A DNA stretch of 64,000 nt from Streptococcus rubneri. Lineage in GTDB: Bacteria > Bacillota > Bacilli > Lactobacillales > Streptococcaceae. Positions 1-9,349 of this stretch are shown here, in pieces (the stretch's first letter is position 1; every line of letters starts with the position of its first letter). The notes beneath the pieces were generated by a model. That model was not told where the DNA came from. It was given only the letters and a program-made list of their open reading frames with translations, and searched no databases. The DNA lies in NCBI RefSeq assembly GCF_004785935.1, contig NZ_SRRP01000001.1, forward strand, positions 806,001 to 870,000, in the 5' to 3' direction. The position numbers were made by a program, and so were the translations under genes.

Positions 1-1124
1 TCCTCAACATCATAGATCAGTTGTGGATCAGGCTCGCTGAAAAGATAATAGCCGTCAGAGACGACACCATTCGTATAAACTGGAGGAATTAGGTTCCCTC
101 TTGCATCTCTCAACTCAACCTGGGAGTAGTAACTTGGCTGTTCCGAAAGATCCACTCGAATAACCGACGTTCCTTTCGGAATTTCGATAGTGAGACGATC
201 TTCTTTTTGAAGCAGTTTAGTCATAGTGCGATCTTCCGAATAGGTATTTTCTTCATCTCCCAAATAAATCTTAACAGATTCCATCCCAATATGTGAAAGG
301 GAGTCCATTGGTTTAGACAAGCGAATCTCATAAGTATTAGTACGATCTAAGAGAATTTTTGTCATCTCTTTAAAATCTGCATTTGGATATTTATCAAGAT
401 AGGCTAATTGAGTTTGCAGTAGCTTATGGAAGCGACGTTCCAATTTTCTAAAATCACAAGGACGAGAATCCGATCCTTGGTTGATAGTATAGGCAACCGT
501 TGCTTCATCCAGATAGGCTAAAGAAGTCCGTTGAAAGAGTTCCAGTTGTAGATTAAAGGTATCGTCTGATGTCGTAAGATCTAGTTCTTGGTTCACATCT
601 AACATCAGGTCTCGATCTACTAACCAGGTCGATGCCATGGTAAAGCCTCTAGTTGCAAGCATTTTTTCATAGGTATCTGCTAATGGAATCGTCTGATTGG
701 CAAAGCCAGCATTAGAAACAAAATTGCCATGCTCATCATAGATATCAAAATCAGTATTAGACCATTTGCAGTCTGGCTTACTGGCCAATAAGTTTACTTG
801 CTTCTGAAGTTTTAAAGGATCTATCCAAAAATCATCTCCGTCACAGCGAGCAATGTAGTACCCACGCGCTTCCTTACAGATAGCTACCCAGGTTTTGGCG
901 ATTCCCTGATTTTCATCCTGATAAAAAGCACGAATCAGATTAGGGTAGTTTGCTTGATAGTCCTGAATAATGGAGCGAGATCCATCGCTTGAAGCGTCGT
1001 CCACCAAGATAATCTCAATAGCAAACTCTGTTTGTTGCGCTAGGAAGCTATCGATTGTCTTCTTAAGCCAGGGTTCTTTATTAAAAACTGTACAAATAAT
1101 CGAAACAAAAGGCGTCGTTTCCAT
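1..1124 (-). CDS. GT2 glycosyltransferase, RgpE-like (3' end cut by window edge)
   Basis: The reading frame is open from an ATG at 1124 to the window edge with no stop, so about 374 codons are visible and the C-terminus is missing. The N-terminus (VSIICTVFNKEPWL) is a GT2 GT-A fold start, with a DDASSDGS donor-binding motif near residue 50 and RCDGDDFW near residue 100. The gene lies 12 nt after rgpD. In the streptococcal rgp cluster this position holds RgpE, a glycosyltransferase that adds the side-chain sugar to the rhamnan. Family and position support that role; the sugar specificity cannot be read from the sequence. Confidence 0.8.
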   Translation of the reverse strand, partial: METTPFVSIICTVFNKEPWLKKTIDSFLAQQTEFAIEIILVDDASSDGSRSIIQDYQANYPNLIRAFYQDENQGIAKTWVAICKEARGYYIARCDGDDFWIDPLKLQKQVNLLASKPDCKWSNTDFDIYDEHGNFVSNAGFANQTIPLADTYEKMLATRGFTMASTWLVDRDLMLDVNQELDLTTSDDTFNLQLELFQRTSLAYLDEATVAYTINQGSDSRPCDFRKLERRFHKLLQTQLAYLDKYPNADFKEMTKILLDRTNTYEIRLSKPMDSLSHIGMESVKIYLGDEENTYSEDRTMTKLLQKEDRLTIEIPKGTSVIRVDLSEQPSYYSQVELRDARGNLIPPVYTNGVVSDGYYLFSEPDPQLIYDVE

Positions 1125-1136
1125 ATCTCCCTCAGT

Positions 1137-2360
1137 CTAGTCAGTCATTGACCATGTTCCATTGCGTTGGATTAAGCCACTTGCTGCATCCATTGATGAT
1201 TTATCATCCAAAGCGATATCATCTCGATTGATAAAAATTAGTGGAGTTTGCGTAGCATCTGAAAAGGCCAGCATCTGTCCTTCAGCATCCCTTACTGTCA
1301 CTTCTAATTTCATTTTCAAGTCATTCACCGTTGGAAGGGAACAAGTGTAGTGAACTGTTTTATGTCCAGCCCCACTCATCAGCTGATCCATAGAATTATC
1401 ATTGTAGATCCAAATATTCCGATCGATATCTGTTAAAGACAGTGCAATATATGTCTGGATATCTTCACGTACATCAAAATCAATTTGGAAGTGAATCTTA
1501 TCTTGGGGTCGTAACTTGTTGGAACTTAACAACTGAAGCTGAAAGTTTTCAACCAAGACTTGTTCTTCCTGGTTGGGCTTACCCGCTCCACCAGCTTCTC
1601 CTCCCTGTTGCAAAGGAGCTGTATTATCAAAACTATACTGGTTGGCAACATTTTCAGGACTCCCAATTGCCTTCACTAAACCATTTTCAATCAAAACAGC
1701 CTTATTACAATACTTCTTGACAGCACCCATATCGTGGGTAACCAGGATAGTGGTTTTTCCTGATTTCTTCCGTTCTTGGAAGTAATCATTACACTTGCGC
1801 TGGAAGGCTTCGTCTCCTACTGCTAGGACCTCGTCCAAAATCAAGATATCACCTTGGGCCTTGATCGCAACCGAAAAAGCTAGACGAACCTGCATCCCTG
1901 ATGAGTAGTTCTTGAGTTTTTGGTTCATGAAGTCATGCAACTCAGCAAAGTCTACGATGTCATCATACATGGCATCAATTTCAGCTGTTGAGAAGCCCAG
2001 CATAGCACCATTCATATAGACATTTTCTCGACCGGTCAATTCAGGGTTAAAACCGACGCCAAGCTCGATAAAGGATACCAACTTCCCATCGATGGTGACG
2101 GAACCTTTTTCCGGCACATAGATTTCTGAAATAATTTTTAAAAGAGTCGATTTCCCAGAACCATTTCTTCCGAGGATCCCGAAAAAGTCTCCTTTTTCTA
2201 CTTCAAAAGAAATATCTTTAAGAACGTGCTGTTCTTTATAGCCTTTAATGCCTTTGAAGCGATTAACCATAGCTGTCCGAAGACTGTTGGTTGCCTCTGT
2301 TGGCAACTTAAAGTACTTGCTGACATGGTCTACTTTTACTGCAATTTGTTTATCTGTCAT
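1137..2360 (-). CDS. rgpD: Rhamnan ABC exporter, ATP-binding protein RgpD
   Basis: This 407-aa protein is the nucleotide-binding subunit that powers export of lipid-linked rhamnose polysaccharide across the membrane. An ABC domain spans residues 1-245, with Walker A GRNGSGKS (64-71), signature YSSGMQV (152-158), Walker B ILILDE (172-177) and the H-loop THD near 208. The last 150 residues form a beta-rich extension of the Wzt C-terminal type, which in related exporters recognises the polysaccharide. The gene starts one base into the end of rgpC (shared base 2360), so translation is probably coupled. The extra domain and the position next to rgpC set it apart from housekeeping ABC proteins. Confidence 0.93.
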   Translation of the reverse strand: MTDKQIAVKVDHVSKYFKLPTEATNSLRTAMVNRFKGIKGYKEQHVLKDISFEVEKGDFFGILGRNGSGKSTLLKIISEIYVPEKGSVTIDGKLVSFIELGVGFNPELTGRENVYMNGAMLGFSTAEIDAMYDDIVDFAELHDFMNQKLKNYSSGMQVRLAFSVAIKAQGDILILDEVLAVGDEAFQRKCNDYFQERKKSGKTTILVTHDMGAVKKYCNKAVLIENGLVKAIGSPENVANQYSFDNTAPLQQGGEAGGAGKPNQEEQVLVENFQLQLLSSNKLRPQDKIHFQIDFDVREDIQTYIALSLTDIDRNIWIYNDNSMDQLMSGAGHKTVHYTCSLPTVNDLKMKLEVTVRDAEGQMLAFSDATQTPLIFINRDDIALDDKSSMDAASGLIQRNGTWSMTD

Positions 2361-3166
2361 TAGAGAATCTCCGCAAATTTCTTAGCATGTTTGTTAAAGT
2401 AAGCAAAGCCAGCGATAAAAATAAGAATTGGCAAGACATAAGGAATCAGTACCAAGAACTTATTCTCCACCAAAAGCCAGACTGGGGTGTTAGCCTTATC
2501 AATCAAGAAATAACGCATGTCTTGAATCATTTGAGCCAAGGGATTCATCATGACCAACTTAGCAGCCCATGGATTGCGATCTGCGATAAAGGTAATCGGG
2601 TAGATAATTGGCGTTGCATACAAACCAGCTTGCAAGAGCACTTCCCAAACTTGACCTAGGTCACGGAAACGGACAAAAAATGTCGCTAAGATCAATGCAC
2701 ATCCTGTCGCCATCAAGAATAACTCAAAGAATAGCGGAATGACCATCAAGGCTATCCAAGAAAATGTCACCCCATTAAAGAATGAAAAAATCAAGACCAC
2801 AACAAGGTTAATGACAAAGTTAATTGCTGCTCCTGAAATTGCGGACAAGACAATGATGTGTTTGGAGAAGTTCAACTTCCGTAACAGGTCGCCTCGACTA
2901 ACGATCGACACCATCCCCATGGAGGTCGCTTCTGAGAAGAACCCCCAGACTACATTTGCCAACAAAAGGGCAACTGGGAAATGGGGTACATCTCCACCCA
3001 AGCGTAAGAATCGGATGAAGACAATATACATAATACTAAAGGTCATCAAAGGCTTTAAAATCGACCAAAGATAACCAATTGCTGATCCTTGGTAGCGTAA
3101 TTTAAAGTCTGTTTTAATTAACTCTCGTAATAAAATTCGATTTTTCTGACTAAAAACGTCAAACAT
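2360..3166 (-). CDS. rgpC: Rhamnan ABC exporter, permease RgpC
   Basis: This 268-aa ABC-2 type permease has about six membrane segments and a cytoplasmic N-terminus that includes LIKTDFKLRYQGSAIGYLWS. That motif is typical of TagG/RfbA/RgpC polysaccharide exporters. It forms the channel for lipid-linked rhamnan with RgpD as motor. Its ends touch rgpB (shared base 3166) and rgpD (shared base 2360), so the genes are tightly coupled within one operon. The length is normal for the family. Confidence 0.93.
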   Translation of the reverse strand: MFDVFSQKNRILLRELIKTDFKLRYQGSAIGYLWSILKPLMTFSIMYIVFIRFLRLGGDVPHFPVALLLANVVWGFFSEATSMGMVSIVSRGDLLRKLNFSKHIIVLSAISGAAINFVINLVVVLIFSFFNGVTFSWIALMVIPLFFELFLMATGCALILATFFVRFRDLGQVWEVLLQAGLYATPIIYPITFIADRNPWAAKLVMMNPLAQMIQDMRYFLIDKANTPVWLLVENKFLVLIPYVLPILIFIAGFAYFNKHAKKFAEIL

Positions 3167-4107
3167 TATTTTTTACCTCGATATGCAAACTTTGTCAGAA
3201 TCAAGCTAGTAAACACAAAGGTGTGAAAAGCTCGGTTCTTACGGAAACCATACTGACGAATCCGTCTCAAACGTTCTCTTAGCGGTACGTCCATGATGGT
3301 CACAAAGTTCTCAATAATTTCTTTATTTTGGCGACTGACTGGCAGATCCAATAAATTTTTTGCTTGTTCTTGACTGGACTCGATGAGATTCCAATATTTA
3401 GCAAACAAAATATGAGGGCGAACCCAGTTTTTAACCCGTTTTCTAAAGGTACGAGCCCCCAGAACATTGCTACTGTGCTGACGGTACAACTCTGTCGGTT
3501 GATCGATATAGATGAGCTTCCCGAAGGCAGTTGCCAACAATGCTAGGTACCAATCATGCATGAGAAGCGCATGTTGTTCCTGACCTGTCCATAATTCCGC
3601 CAGGGCATGGTTAATCATGGCTACTCCACCAGTTACCGTATTTTCCGTCAATTCTTGAATCAGTTCTGTATTGGCATGATCAGACTGGGTGCGAATCATA
3701 CTTTCATGCTGCACATTCAAGTTTTCATCAACCACTTTTAAATCTGTGTAGACCAGCAAAGGCTCTTCTTGCAGATGTTTCTCGGCTTCTGCTACCTGAA
3801 GTGCAATCTTTTCTGGTAGCCAGACATCATCTTGGTCACTAAAACAATAGACATCGGCTTTTTCATATTTCAGAAGAGCATGGAAGCTCTTGATAACACC
3901 AAGATTTTCGATAGAACCTTGATTGATAAAGCGAATGCGCTCATCCTGAGCTACCAGCTCTTGAATGATTTCCACCGTACCATCTCTTGACCCATCATCC
4001 CGGATCAAGAGTTGCCAGTCTGGATAAGTCTGCTCTTGGATACTTTTGACCTGCTCTTTTAGATACTGCTCACCATTGTAGGTGGACAACAAGATATTTA
4101 CTTTCAT
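3166..4107 (-). CDS. rgpB: Rhamnosyltransferase RgpB
   Basis: This 313-aa GT2 enzyme starts MKVNILLSTYNGEQYL. It carries the nucleotide-sugar motif IRDDGSRDGT (around residues 35-44) and DQDDVW (around 92-97). In streptococci RgpB acts with RgpA and RgpF to assemble the alternating rhamnose backbone on a lipid carrier at the inner membrane face. The gene overlaps rgpA by 4 nt (ATGA type) and abuts rgpC. It has no membrane segment beyond short C-terminal hydrophobic stretches. Identity rests on N-terminal motifs plus synteny. Confidence 0.9.
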   Translation of the reverse strand: MKVNILLSTYNGEQYLKEQVKSIQEQTYPDWQLLIRDDGSRDGTVEIIQELVAQDERIRFINQGSIENLGVIKSFHALLKYEKADVYCFSDQDDVWLPEKIALQVAEAEKHLQEEPLLVYTDLKVVDENLNVQHESMIRTQSDHANTELIQELTENTVTGGVAMINHALAELWTGQEQHALLMHDWYLALLATAFGKLIYIDQPTELYRQHSSNVLGARTFRKRVKNWVRPHILFAKYWNLIESSQEQAKNLLDLPVSRQNKEIIENFVTIMDVPLRERLRRIRQYGFRKNRAFHTFVFTSLILTKFAYRGKK

Positions 4108-5252
4108 GATAAGAATAATTCCTCGTACTCACCTACAATTTTTTCCCAGGTAAAGTTTTGCTTCATGTTGGCTTTGGCTAATTGACCCCATTTAGATACA
4201 TCTTCTAAAGAATCAACCTGGTTGATCAAATGCGCCAAATTCCCATTTTCTTTGGTCCAATATTGGGCTGTGTCCTTTGCAACCGTTTGGTTAAAGGAAA
4301 CACCTAGAACCAAATTGAGGTCCGTCTGAGCAAGAGCCTCTAGGAGTCCCGGATTGGTCCCGCCCACTTCATGACCATGAATATAGGCAAAGGCTTCTTT
4401 ACGGATATACTTCAACAGGTCATGATCGTAGACCGTTCCTACAAACTTGACGCGTGGATCCTGATCAAAGCTCGTTCGAGCTCGAAGCTCTTCAAAATAG
4501 GGATTGCCTTCATGGTTACAAATGATGACCAAATCCCGCTTGGTTGAAGAGATCATAAATTCACGAATGGCGGTCTCATAATTATTTTCTGGGACAAAGC
4601 GGCCCAAGATCAAGTAATAGTTCTTCTCCTGTGTCTGCCATTTCTGATAGAATTCTCTGACCTTCCTATCCTGACTGGTCAGGCTGGTCGGAGATAAGTC
4701 CGTCCCATAGGCAATATAGGTCGTCTTGGACCAAGGGTAGGCTTCCTTGATATAGGACTCGATACCAGGGTTGTCAGAAATCACCAAATCCGCATGGCGT
4801 GTCATGATTTTTTCAGAATACTTGAGATAGGCTTGAATCGGTTTAGCCCACTTGGCCCTCTTCCACTCCAGTCCATCTGGATTGATATAGAATTTCCCAC
4901 CCATTTTATGAATCTTACGCGCAAAGGGTGCCACAAAGGCCCCAATTGTATTGCCCAAAACATAAAAAATCGGCTGTGTAATTCCTTGCTTTTTGATAAC
5001 CTTCAAGGCATAACTGATGGCCATCATATCATAGGCAATGACCCGAGCTGGCCCAAGTTTCGGTGCTTTAATCGTAAAACAATCGACACCCTTGTAGTCA
5101 AAATGTTGATAGGCTTGATCATTAGAAAGGCAAGCAACATGGTACTGGATTTCCGAAGACACTTGATGGGAGACCAATTGGTCCACAAAAGTCTCAAAAC
5201 CGCCATATTGAGCCGGAAGCCCACGACTTCCGATAATAAAAACGTGTTGCAT
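4104..5252 (-). CDS. rgpA: Rhamnosyltransferase RgpA (DUF1972/GT4 family)
   Basis: This 382-aa protein begins MQHVFIIGSRGLPAQYGGFE, the signature of the DUF1972 rhamnosyltransferase N-terminal domain. It is followed by a GT4-type C-terminal half with HGHEVGGTNPGLLEALA (around 298-314), the conserved donor-binding region with its glutamate pair. In streptococci RgpA adds the first rhamnose(s) to the lipid-linked primer. It is the first gene of the rgpABCD(E) unit. An extended -10 promoter and an upstream terminator separate it from the acyltransferase gene. Length and motifs are normal for the family. Confidence 0.93.
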   Translation of the reverse strand: MQHVFIIGSRGLPAQYGGFETFVDQLVSHQVSSEIQYHVACLSNDQAYQHFDYKGVDCFTIKAPKLGPARVIAYDMMAISYALKVIKKQGITQPIFYVLGNTIGAFVAPFARKIHKMGGKFYINPDGLEWKRAKWAKPIQAYLKYSEKIMTRHADLVISDNPGIESYIKEAYPWSKTTYIAYGTDLSPTSLTSQDRKVREFYQKWQTQEKNYYLILGRFVPENNYETAIREFMISSTKRDLVIICNHEGNPYFEELRARTSFDQDPRVKFVGTVYDHDLLKYIRKEAFAYIHGHEVGGTNPGLLEALAQTDLNLVLGVSFNQTVAKDTAQYWTKENGNLAHLINQVDSLEDVSKWGQLAKANMKQNFTWEKIVGEYEELFLS

Positions 5253-5286
5253 AATATTCCCTTTCTAACAATTTACAGTCTATTCA

Positions 5287-5295
5287 ATTATACCA
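5287..5295 (-). promoter_or_regulatory. Extended -10 promoter of rgpA operon
   Basis: On the minus strand the sequence reads TGGTATAAT, a TGn extended -10 element, with the TATAAT at 5287-5292. It sits about 35 nt before the rgpA ATG. A good -35 is absent, as is common for extended -10 promoters. It lies just downstream of the terminator at 5329-5348, so rgpA-E probably form their own transcription unit. Confidence 0.7.
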
Positions 5296-5328
5296 TTTTC
5301 TAGGCTTTTTGCCTAATTCAAACAGAAA

Positions 5329-5348
5329 AGCGACCCTCTAGAGTCGCT
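5329..5348 (-). terminator. Terminator after the acyltransferase gene
   Basis: A hairpin with 6-bp stem AGCGAC/GTCGCT and 8-nt loop is followed on the minus strand by TTTTCTGTTT. It lies between the acyltransferase stop (5407) and the rgpA promoter. Confidence 0.65.
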
Positions 5349-5406
5349 ATCAAAATCTTGATTTAATATGAATAACTCAATATGATGTATTCATTCAACA
5401 AGTCAT

Positions 5407-6444
5407 TTACTTAGCAAATTTCAGAATTATTGTTTTGATAAATTTTAGTAGTGTATTTAAAATGAAAGTCATCAAGATAGCTTGTATCAACAAAAATATC
5501 ACAATCAGAGGAAATCTCGAGAAGATGTTTGTAAAATCCCCCCATTTCTCAACCATTTTAGGGTACCAATAATAATCTCCAATCACAGATAGTAAATAAA
5601 TTGGAAGAGTATTCTTTGAAATAAATAGAACAACTCTTTGCAACCACTCATTTTTTATAGAGACTTTTAAGTGTATAACTGAATAAAAGATTAAACTAGA
5701 CAATAGGAATACCGGAAGAACTCCATATTCGATACCAAAGGTAGTTTCAGATATTGCTGCTAATCCAAAAACACTTAAAATATCAAGAATAAAAATAACA
5801 AAAACAAGTTCCTTGAAACTCGATTTCTTCTTTGATGAAGCGAGAAAAGCTCCAAGAAGATAGTATGTGATAGGCCAGAGTCCTTTCCAATAATCTGGAA
5901 TGATGTGCGGTAAAATCATAAAATTTTGTTCATTGTTGTTCAACAATGAAAGAGTAGGCGGTACAATAGTGAATAACACTAAAATACCTAAAACCACAAC
6001 TTGATTCTTACGGCTAGTTAACGAATTGAAACCTGCATTCAAGAAAGGAATTAACATGTATAAGCCGATATACAAATTAACATACCATGCATAGTGACTA
6101 AAGGAAAAAATATTTTCAAATAACTTTCCGAGGTATTCTTCATTGACAACTCTCATATCAAAGAAAGTATAAACTGCTGCTGTAAGAGCATAAATTCCAA
6201 TTACTGGAAGTAGTTTTATAAAATAGTCTTCACTATAGGTCTTATCTTTCATCAAATAGCCTGTAGTCATGATAAACAAAGGTACACAGGTCATTAGAAT
6301 CATCCAAATAAAAGATGACAAGAAAATACTTTTAAAAGTAAAGGACTGTCCATAATAATTAGTATGGAGAAAAAAATGTACACCTACGACAAATACTATT
6401 GCAATACATTTAAGTAAATCTATATTTAATTTTCTCTCTTTCAT
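5407..6444 (-). CDS. Membrane acyltransferase, acyltransferase 3 family
   Basis: This is a 345-aa polytopic protein with about ten hydrophobic segments. The first segment holds LLKCIAIVFVVGVHFF, the family signature with the catalytic-type histidine in VGVHFF. Family members transfer acetyl or similar groups from the cytoplasm to cell-surface glycans. I chose the start at 6444 (MKERKLNID) because AAGGAGAG lies 4 nt upstream; the in-frame ATG at 6459 lies ahead of that ribosome site. The gene sits between rmlD and rgpA, with a terminator on each side. It could O-acylate the rhamnan or its side chain; that target is inference from position. Confidence 0.82.
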   Translation of the reverse strand: MKERKLNIDLLKCIAIVFVVGVHFFLHTNYYGQSFTFKSIFLSSFIWMILMTCVPLFIMTTGYLMKDKTYSEDYFIKLLPVIGIYALTAAVYTFFDMRVVNEEYLGKLFENIFSFSHYAWYVNLYIGLYMLIPFLNAGFNSLTSRKNQVVVLGILVLFTIVPPTLSLLNNNEQNFMILPHIIPDYWKGLWPITYYLLGAFLASSKKKSSFKELVFVIFILDILSVFGLAAISETTFGIEYGVLPVFLLSSLIFYSVIHLKVSIKNEWLQRVVLFISKNTLPIYLLSVIGDYYWYPKMVEKWGDFTNIFSRFPLIVIFLLIQAILMTFILNTLLKFIKTIILKFAK

Positions 6445-6465
6445 AACTCTCCTTATCATATTAGC

Positions 6466-6500
6466 AAATGAAAAGATGGCATGTCACCATCTTTTCATTT
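6466..6500 (-). terminator. Terminator after rmlD
   Basis: A long hairpin with a 14-bp AAATGAAAAGATGG stem pairs across a 7-nt loop. It lies between the rmlD stop (6504) and the acyltransferase start. The right arm ends in a T-rich run on the minus strand. No clear promoter follows, so the acyltransferase may depend on readthrough. Confidence 0.7.
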
Positions 6501-6503
6501 TAA

Positions 6504-7355
6504 TTATTTCACTTCTTGTTTGTAAAACTCTTTCAAGGCATCCTTCCAGCTTGGAATGACAAAACCTATCGCCTTGGCCTTAGCCAAGCTCATCGTTGAG
6601 TTAAGTGGGCGTTTCGCCTTAGCTGGGAATTGGCTAGAATCCACTGGTTTCACTTCAACATCCGTATCTTTGAGGATCTCAACTGCAAAGTCATACCAAG
6701 TTGTGTCTTCTTCTGCATCATTTGATAAGTGGTAATAACCATATTCTTTACGGTTTTCAGCCAAATAGGTCATAAATTCTGCAAGAGTACGTGTCCAGGT
6801 TGGACGACCATGTTGGTCATTAACAACGGTCAAAGTCTTGTGAGTCTTAGCTAGGTTTTGCATCGTAAAGACGAAGTTTTTACCATAATTTCCAAAGACC
6901 CAAGCTGTACGGATGATGTAGAAGTTCGAAACATGCTTCTCAACCAATTCTTCTCCCATACGTTTGGTACGACCGTACTCTGTTTGGGGATCTGGTTGAT
7001 CGTCTACTTCCCATTCTTGCCCAACTGGCTTATTTCCATCAAACACATAGTCCGTAGAAATATAGACCAAGGTTGCACCGTGTTTTTCAGACGCCTTCGC
7101 TACATTTTCCGTACCAGTCACGTTGATAGCATAGTCCAGCTCTTTTCCTTCATCTTCAGCAGCATCAACGGCTGTATAAGCAGCACAGTGATAAACTAGC
7201 GTTGGCTTCACTTGCGCAAAAACCTCATCTACTTTCTCTGCATTTGTGATGTCCATTTCAGCTACATCAACAGCTACATATTCTTCATTTCGTTCATCTA
7301 ACAAATGGCGAAGCTCCGTTCCAAGTTGACCATTTGCACCTGTAATTAAAATCAT
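6504..7355 (-). CDS. rmlD: dTDP-4-dehydrorhamnose reductase RmlD
   Basis: This 283-aa protein catalyses the last step of dTDP-L-rhamnose synthesis: NAD(P)H reduction of dTDP-4-dehydrorhamnose. It has the Rossmann motif GANGQLG (6-12), an SDR Y127-x3-K131 pair in TEYGRTK, and STDYVFDG (100-107), all typical of RmlD. It supplies the donor used by RgpA and RgpB. It has its own extended -10 promoter and a terminator on both sides. rmlA, rmlB and rmlC are not in the window. Confidence 0.95.
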   Translation of the reverse strand: MILITGANGQLGTELRHLLDERNEEYVAVDVAEMDITNAEKVDEVFAQVKPTLVYHCAAYTAVDAAEDEGKELDYAINVTGTENVAKASEKHGATLVYISTDYVFDGNKPVGQEWEVDDQPDPQTEYGRTKRMGEELVEKHVSNFYIIRTAWVFGNYGKNFVFTMQNLAKTHKTLTVVNDQHGRPTWTRTLAEFMTYLAENRKEYGYYHLSNDAEEDTTWYDFAVEILKDTDVEVKPVDSSQFPAKAKRPLNSTMSLAKAKAIGFVIPSWKDALKEFYKQEVK

Positions 7356-7387
7356 GTTAAATTCCTTTCAAATGCTTTTTCCCTATC

Positions 7388-7396
7388 ATTATAGCA
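7388..7396 (-). promoter_or_regulatory. Extended -10 promoter of rmlD
   Basis: The minus strand reads TGCTATAAT, with the TATAAT at 7388-7393, about 33 nt before the rmlD ATG. It partly overlaps the T-run of the upstream terminator. Confidence 0.6.
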
Positions 7397-7422
7397 AAAA
7401 AAGCAGAAGATTTCTGCTTTTA
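7396..7422 (-). terminator. Terminator after the GT-C-like gene
   Basis: The hairpin AAAGCAGAA...TTCTGCTTT is followed on the minus strand by a T-run. It lies 14 nt beyond the stop of the 637-aa membrane protein. Confidence 0.75.
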
Positions 7423-7435
7423 AAACTAGTTCGTC

Positions 7436-9349
7436 TTAACTGGTTTTGATTGATTTATTTTTCTTCTTTTCATAGACAACTTTAAAAATATAAGCAACCA
7501 CAAACCAAGCAAGCGATTCAATTATATAACCTAAATATTGAAGGAAGGTTTTATGATATGAGATCGCTACATGACCTGAACTTTTGATTTTTAGATAAAT
7601 TTTTCCATCATTCAAAATTTTGTCCGCTAGCTTTGGTTTTCTTAAATTTTGATTTTTGTTTAATTCTTCCTGCTTATATGAACGATGAGCCATACTCGCT
7701 TCTGTACCAGATGCTCCTTCTGAATAATTAACGGTATATCCTTTATACCAGATGAGCGGAACCACCATACTGGTATTCCCTTTTGAAGAGTCACTCTCTA
7801 CATCGAATTCAAGTAAATTATATTGAGTATTTACATTAGAAACTGACAGGCCCTTACCTAATTGAAATTCAGAAAAATGAGGATCACGAACACGCTGATT
7901 ATCTACCTCTAGGTTATAATATTCGTCCCCGACAGGATTTACAAAGTTTGATTTTTTCCCTTTATAAGTTGACTTCAAAAGCTTATTGTCCTTTCGATTC
8001 ACCACTCGCATCTGTTTATAGTATTTCGAACTCGTATGATAATTTGGAACCAAATTATTATAAAAGAAAGAAAGACTCAAACAACAGAGTATAAACGAAA
8101 GAATCCCATTCTTATTAACAAAAGCTAGAAAGAAAATAAAGAATAATGGTATAAAAAACAAGAGACGTCCTGAGTATTGAATACTTCCCATAAAACTGTA
8201 CTTCAACAAGGACCTCCATGGAAGAAGACTCGTTGCCATAAAATACAGAAGCCAACAGACAAAAAAGCTCGACTTACTAAGCTTACTGATTCGACGATAA
8301 AAGATTAGAACTAGGAAAGTAAAGACAATCAAACCAGTTCGAATCATTTGATGAATTGGCCATTCTAATGGTGTAAATGGTTTATAAAAGCCAGAGCGAT
8401 CTACTTGAAAAGGATAGGGTACTGAAAATGTATCTTTGACATTCACAGGGAAACTCCTTCCCATCCAAGAAAATAAAAATTTTTGAGATGATACTTGTTC
8501 TAAGTATTGGAAAATATAGCCTGCAGAAAGAAAGAGCGCAAATACAATTGAAAATACGAAAGACGCTAGCTTTTCGATTGTAATTTTCTTATAGTTAAGC
8601 AATAAAAAAATAAAGGAGGCAATAGCTAAAATGATAGTCGATAAAATATGGGTTTGAACCAATAGGGCTACAACAACTCCAAGATAAAGAGGATTCTTTT
8701 TATTCAAAAAGACTACTCTGTAGATAGCGTAAAATAGTATTGGAACTAAAGGCAAAACCATTGTCATTCCAAATCCAAACAAAGTATAGTAGCAAGGAAG
8801 GGTCAAGGCAACAGCCAAAGCTACTAGCTTGTTGTACATGATTTTAGCAATGACAATATAGCTGGATAAACAGGTACAAACCACAATCAGAAAGGCAAAG
8901 AGGAGATAGGAAAGATTTGCATCCTGACTTATCACGTAAACAATGGCTGACGGATAGAATTGCCAATTTCCATAAAACATAGGAGAAGCATATCCAGTCC
9001 CATATGAAAATAAGAAATTTAGATTTGGAAGTAGATCCCAATGACTAATTGATTCAGCTAATCCGACAATACGAGATAGATGAAAAGCATAATCATAGGA
9101 CTGACTTTGAAATAAAATGACATTTTGAGAAACGACTGTAAAGAAAATAGAATACAGAACCAAAAATAGGTAAAAAAATGAATGACGGAATCCATTAAAA
9201 AAAATGTTTCCTCTGTCTACCACTTTATTTAGTCGTTTAGTAACATTCCACTGCAAAAGCTGATCAAGGATGGTATCAACTTTATCGTAAAGTGAATGGA
9301 TCTTTAGCTTAATGGTTCCCTGTTTCCTAGAATAATTTTTCATTGTCAC
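7436..9349 (-). CDS. Large polytopic membrane protein, GT-C glycosyltransferase-like (YfhO-type)
   Basis: This 637-aa protein has a cytoplasmic N-terminus (about 50 residues), then about a dozen hydrophobic segments from residue 52 to about 415. A roughly 190-residue hydrophilic, probably external domain follows, then a last membrane helix near 605-625 and a basic tail. The topology is that of GT-C or YfhO-type enzymes, which use polyprenyl-phosphate sugars outside the cell. The start overlaps the end of the GtrB-like gene by 23 nt, strongly suggesting a donor-maker and transferase pair. Modification of the wall rhamnan is my inference; teichoic or lipoteichoic acid could also be the acceptor. 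Confidence 0.72.
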   Translation of the reverse strand: MTMKNYSRKQGTIKLKIHSLYDKVDTILDQLLQWNVTKRLNKVVDRGNIFFNGFRHSFFYLFLVLYSIFFTVVSQNVILFQSQSYDYAFHLSRIVGLAESISHWDLLPNLNFLFSYGTGYASPMFYGNWQFYPSAIVYVISQDANLSYLLFAFLIVVCTCLSSYIVIAKIMYNKLVALAVALTLPCYYTLFGFGMTMVLPLVPILFYAIYRVVFLNKKNPLYLGVVVALLVQTHILSTIILAIASFIFLLLNYKKITIEKLASFVFSIVFALFLSAGYIFQYLEQVSSQKFLFSWMGRSFPVNVKDTFSVPYPFQVDRSGFYKPFTPLEWPIHQMIRTGLIVFTFLVLIFYRRISKLSKSSFFVCWLLYFMATSLLPWRSLLKYSFMGSIQYSGRLLFFIPLFFIFFLAFVNKNGILSFILCCLSLSFFYNNLVPNYHTSSKYYKQMRVVNRKDNKLLKSTYKGKKSNFVNPVGDEYYNLEVDNQRVRDPHFSEFQLGKGLSVSNVNTQYNLLEFDVESDSSKGNTSMVVPLIWYKGYTVNYSEGASGTEASMAHRSYKQEELNKNQNLRKPKLADKILNDGKIYLKIKSSGHVAISYHKTFLQYLGYIIESLAWFVVAYIFKVVYEKKKNKSIKTS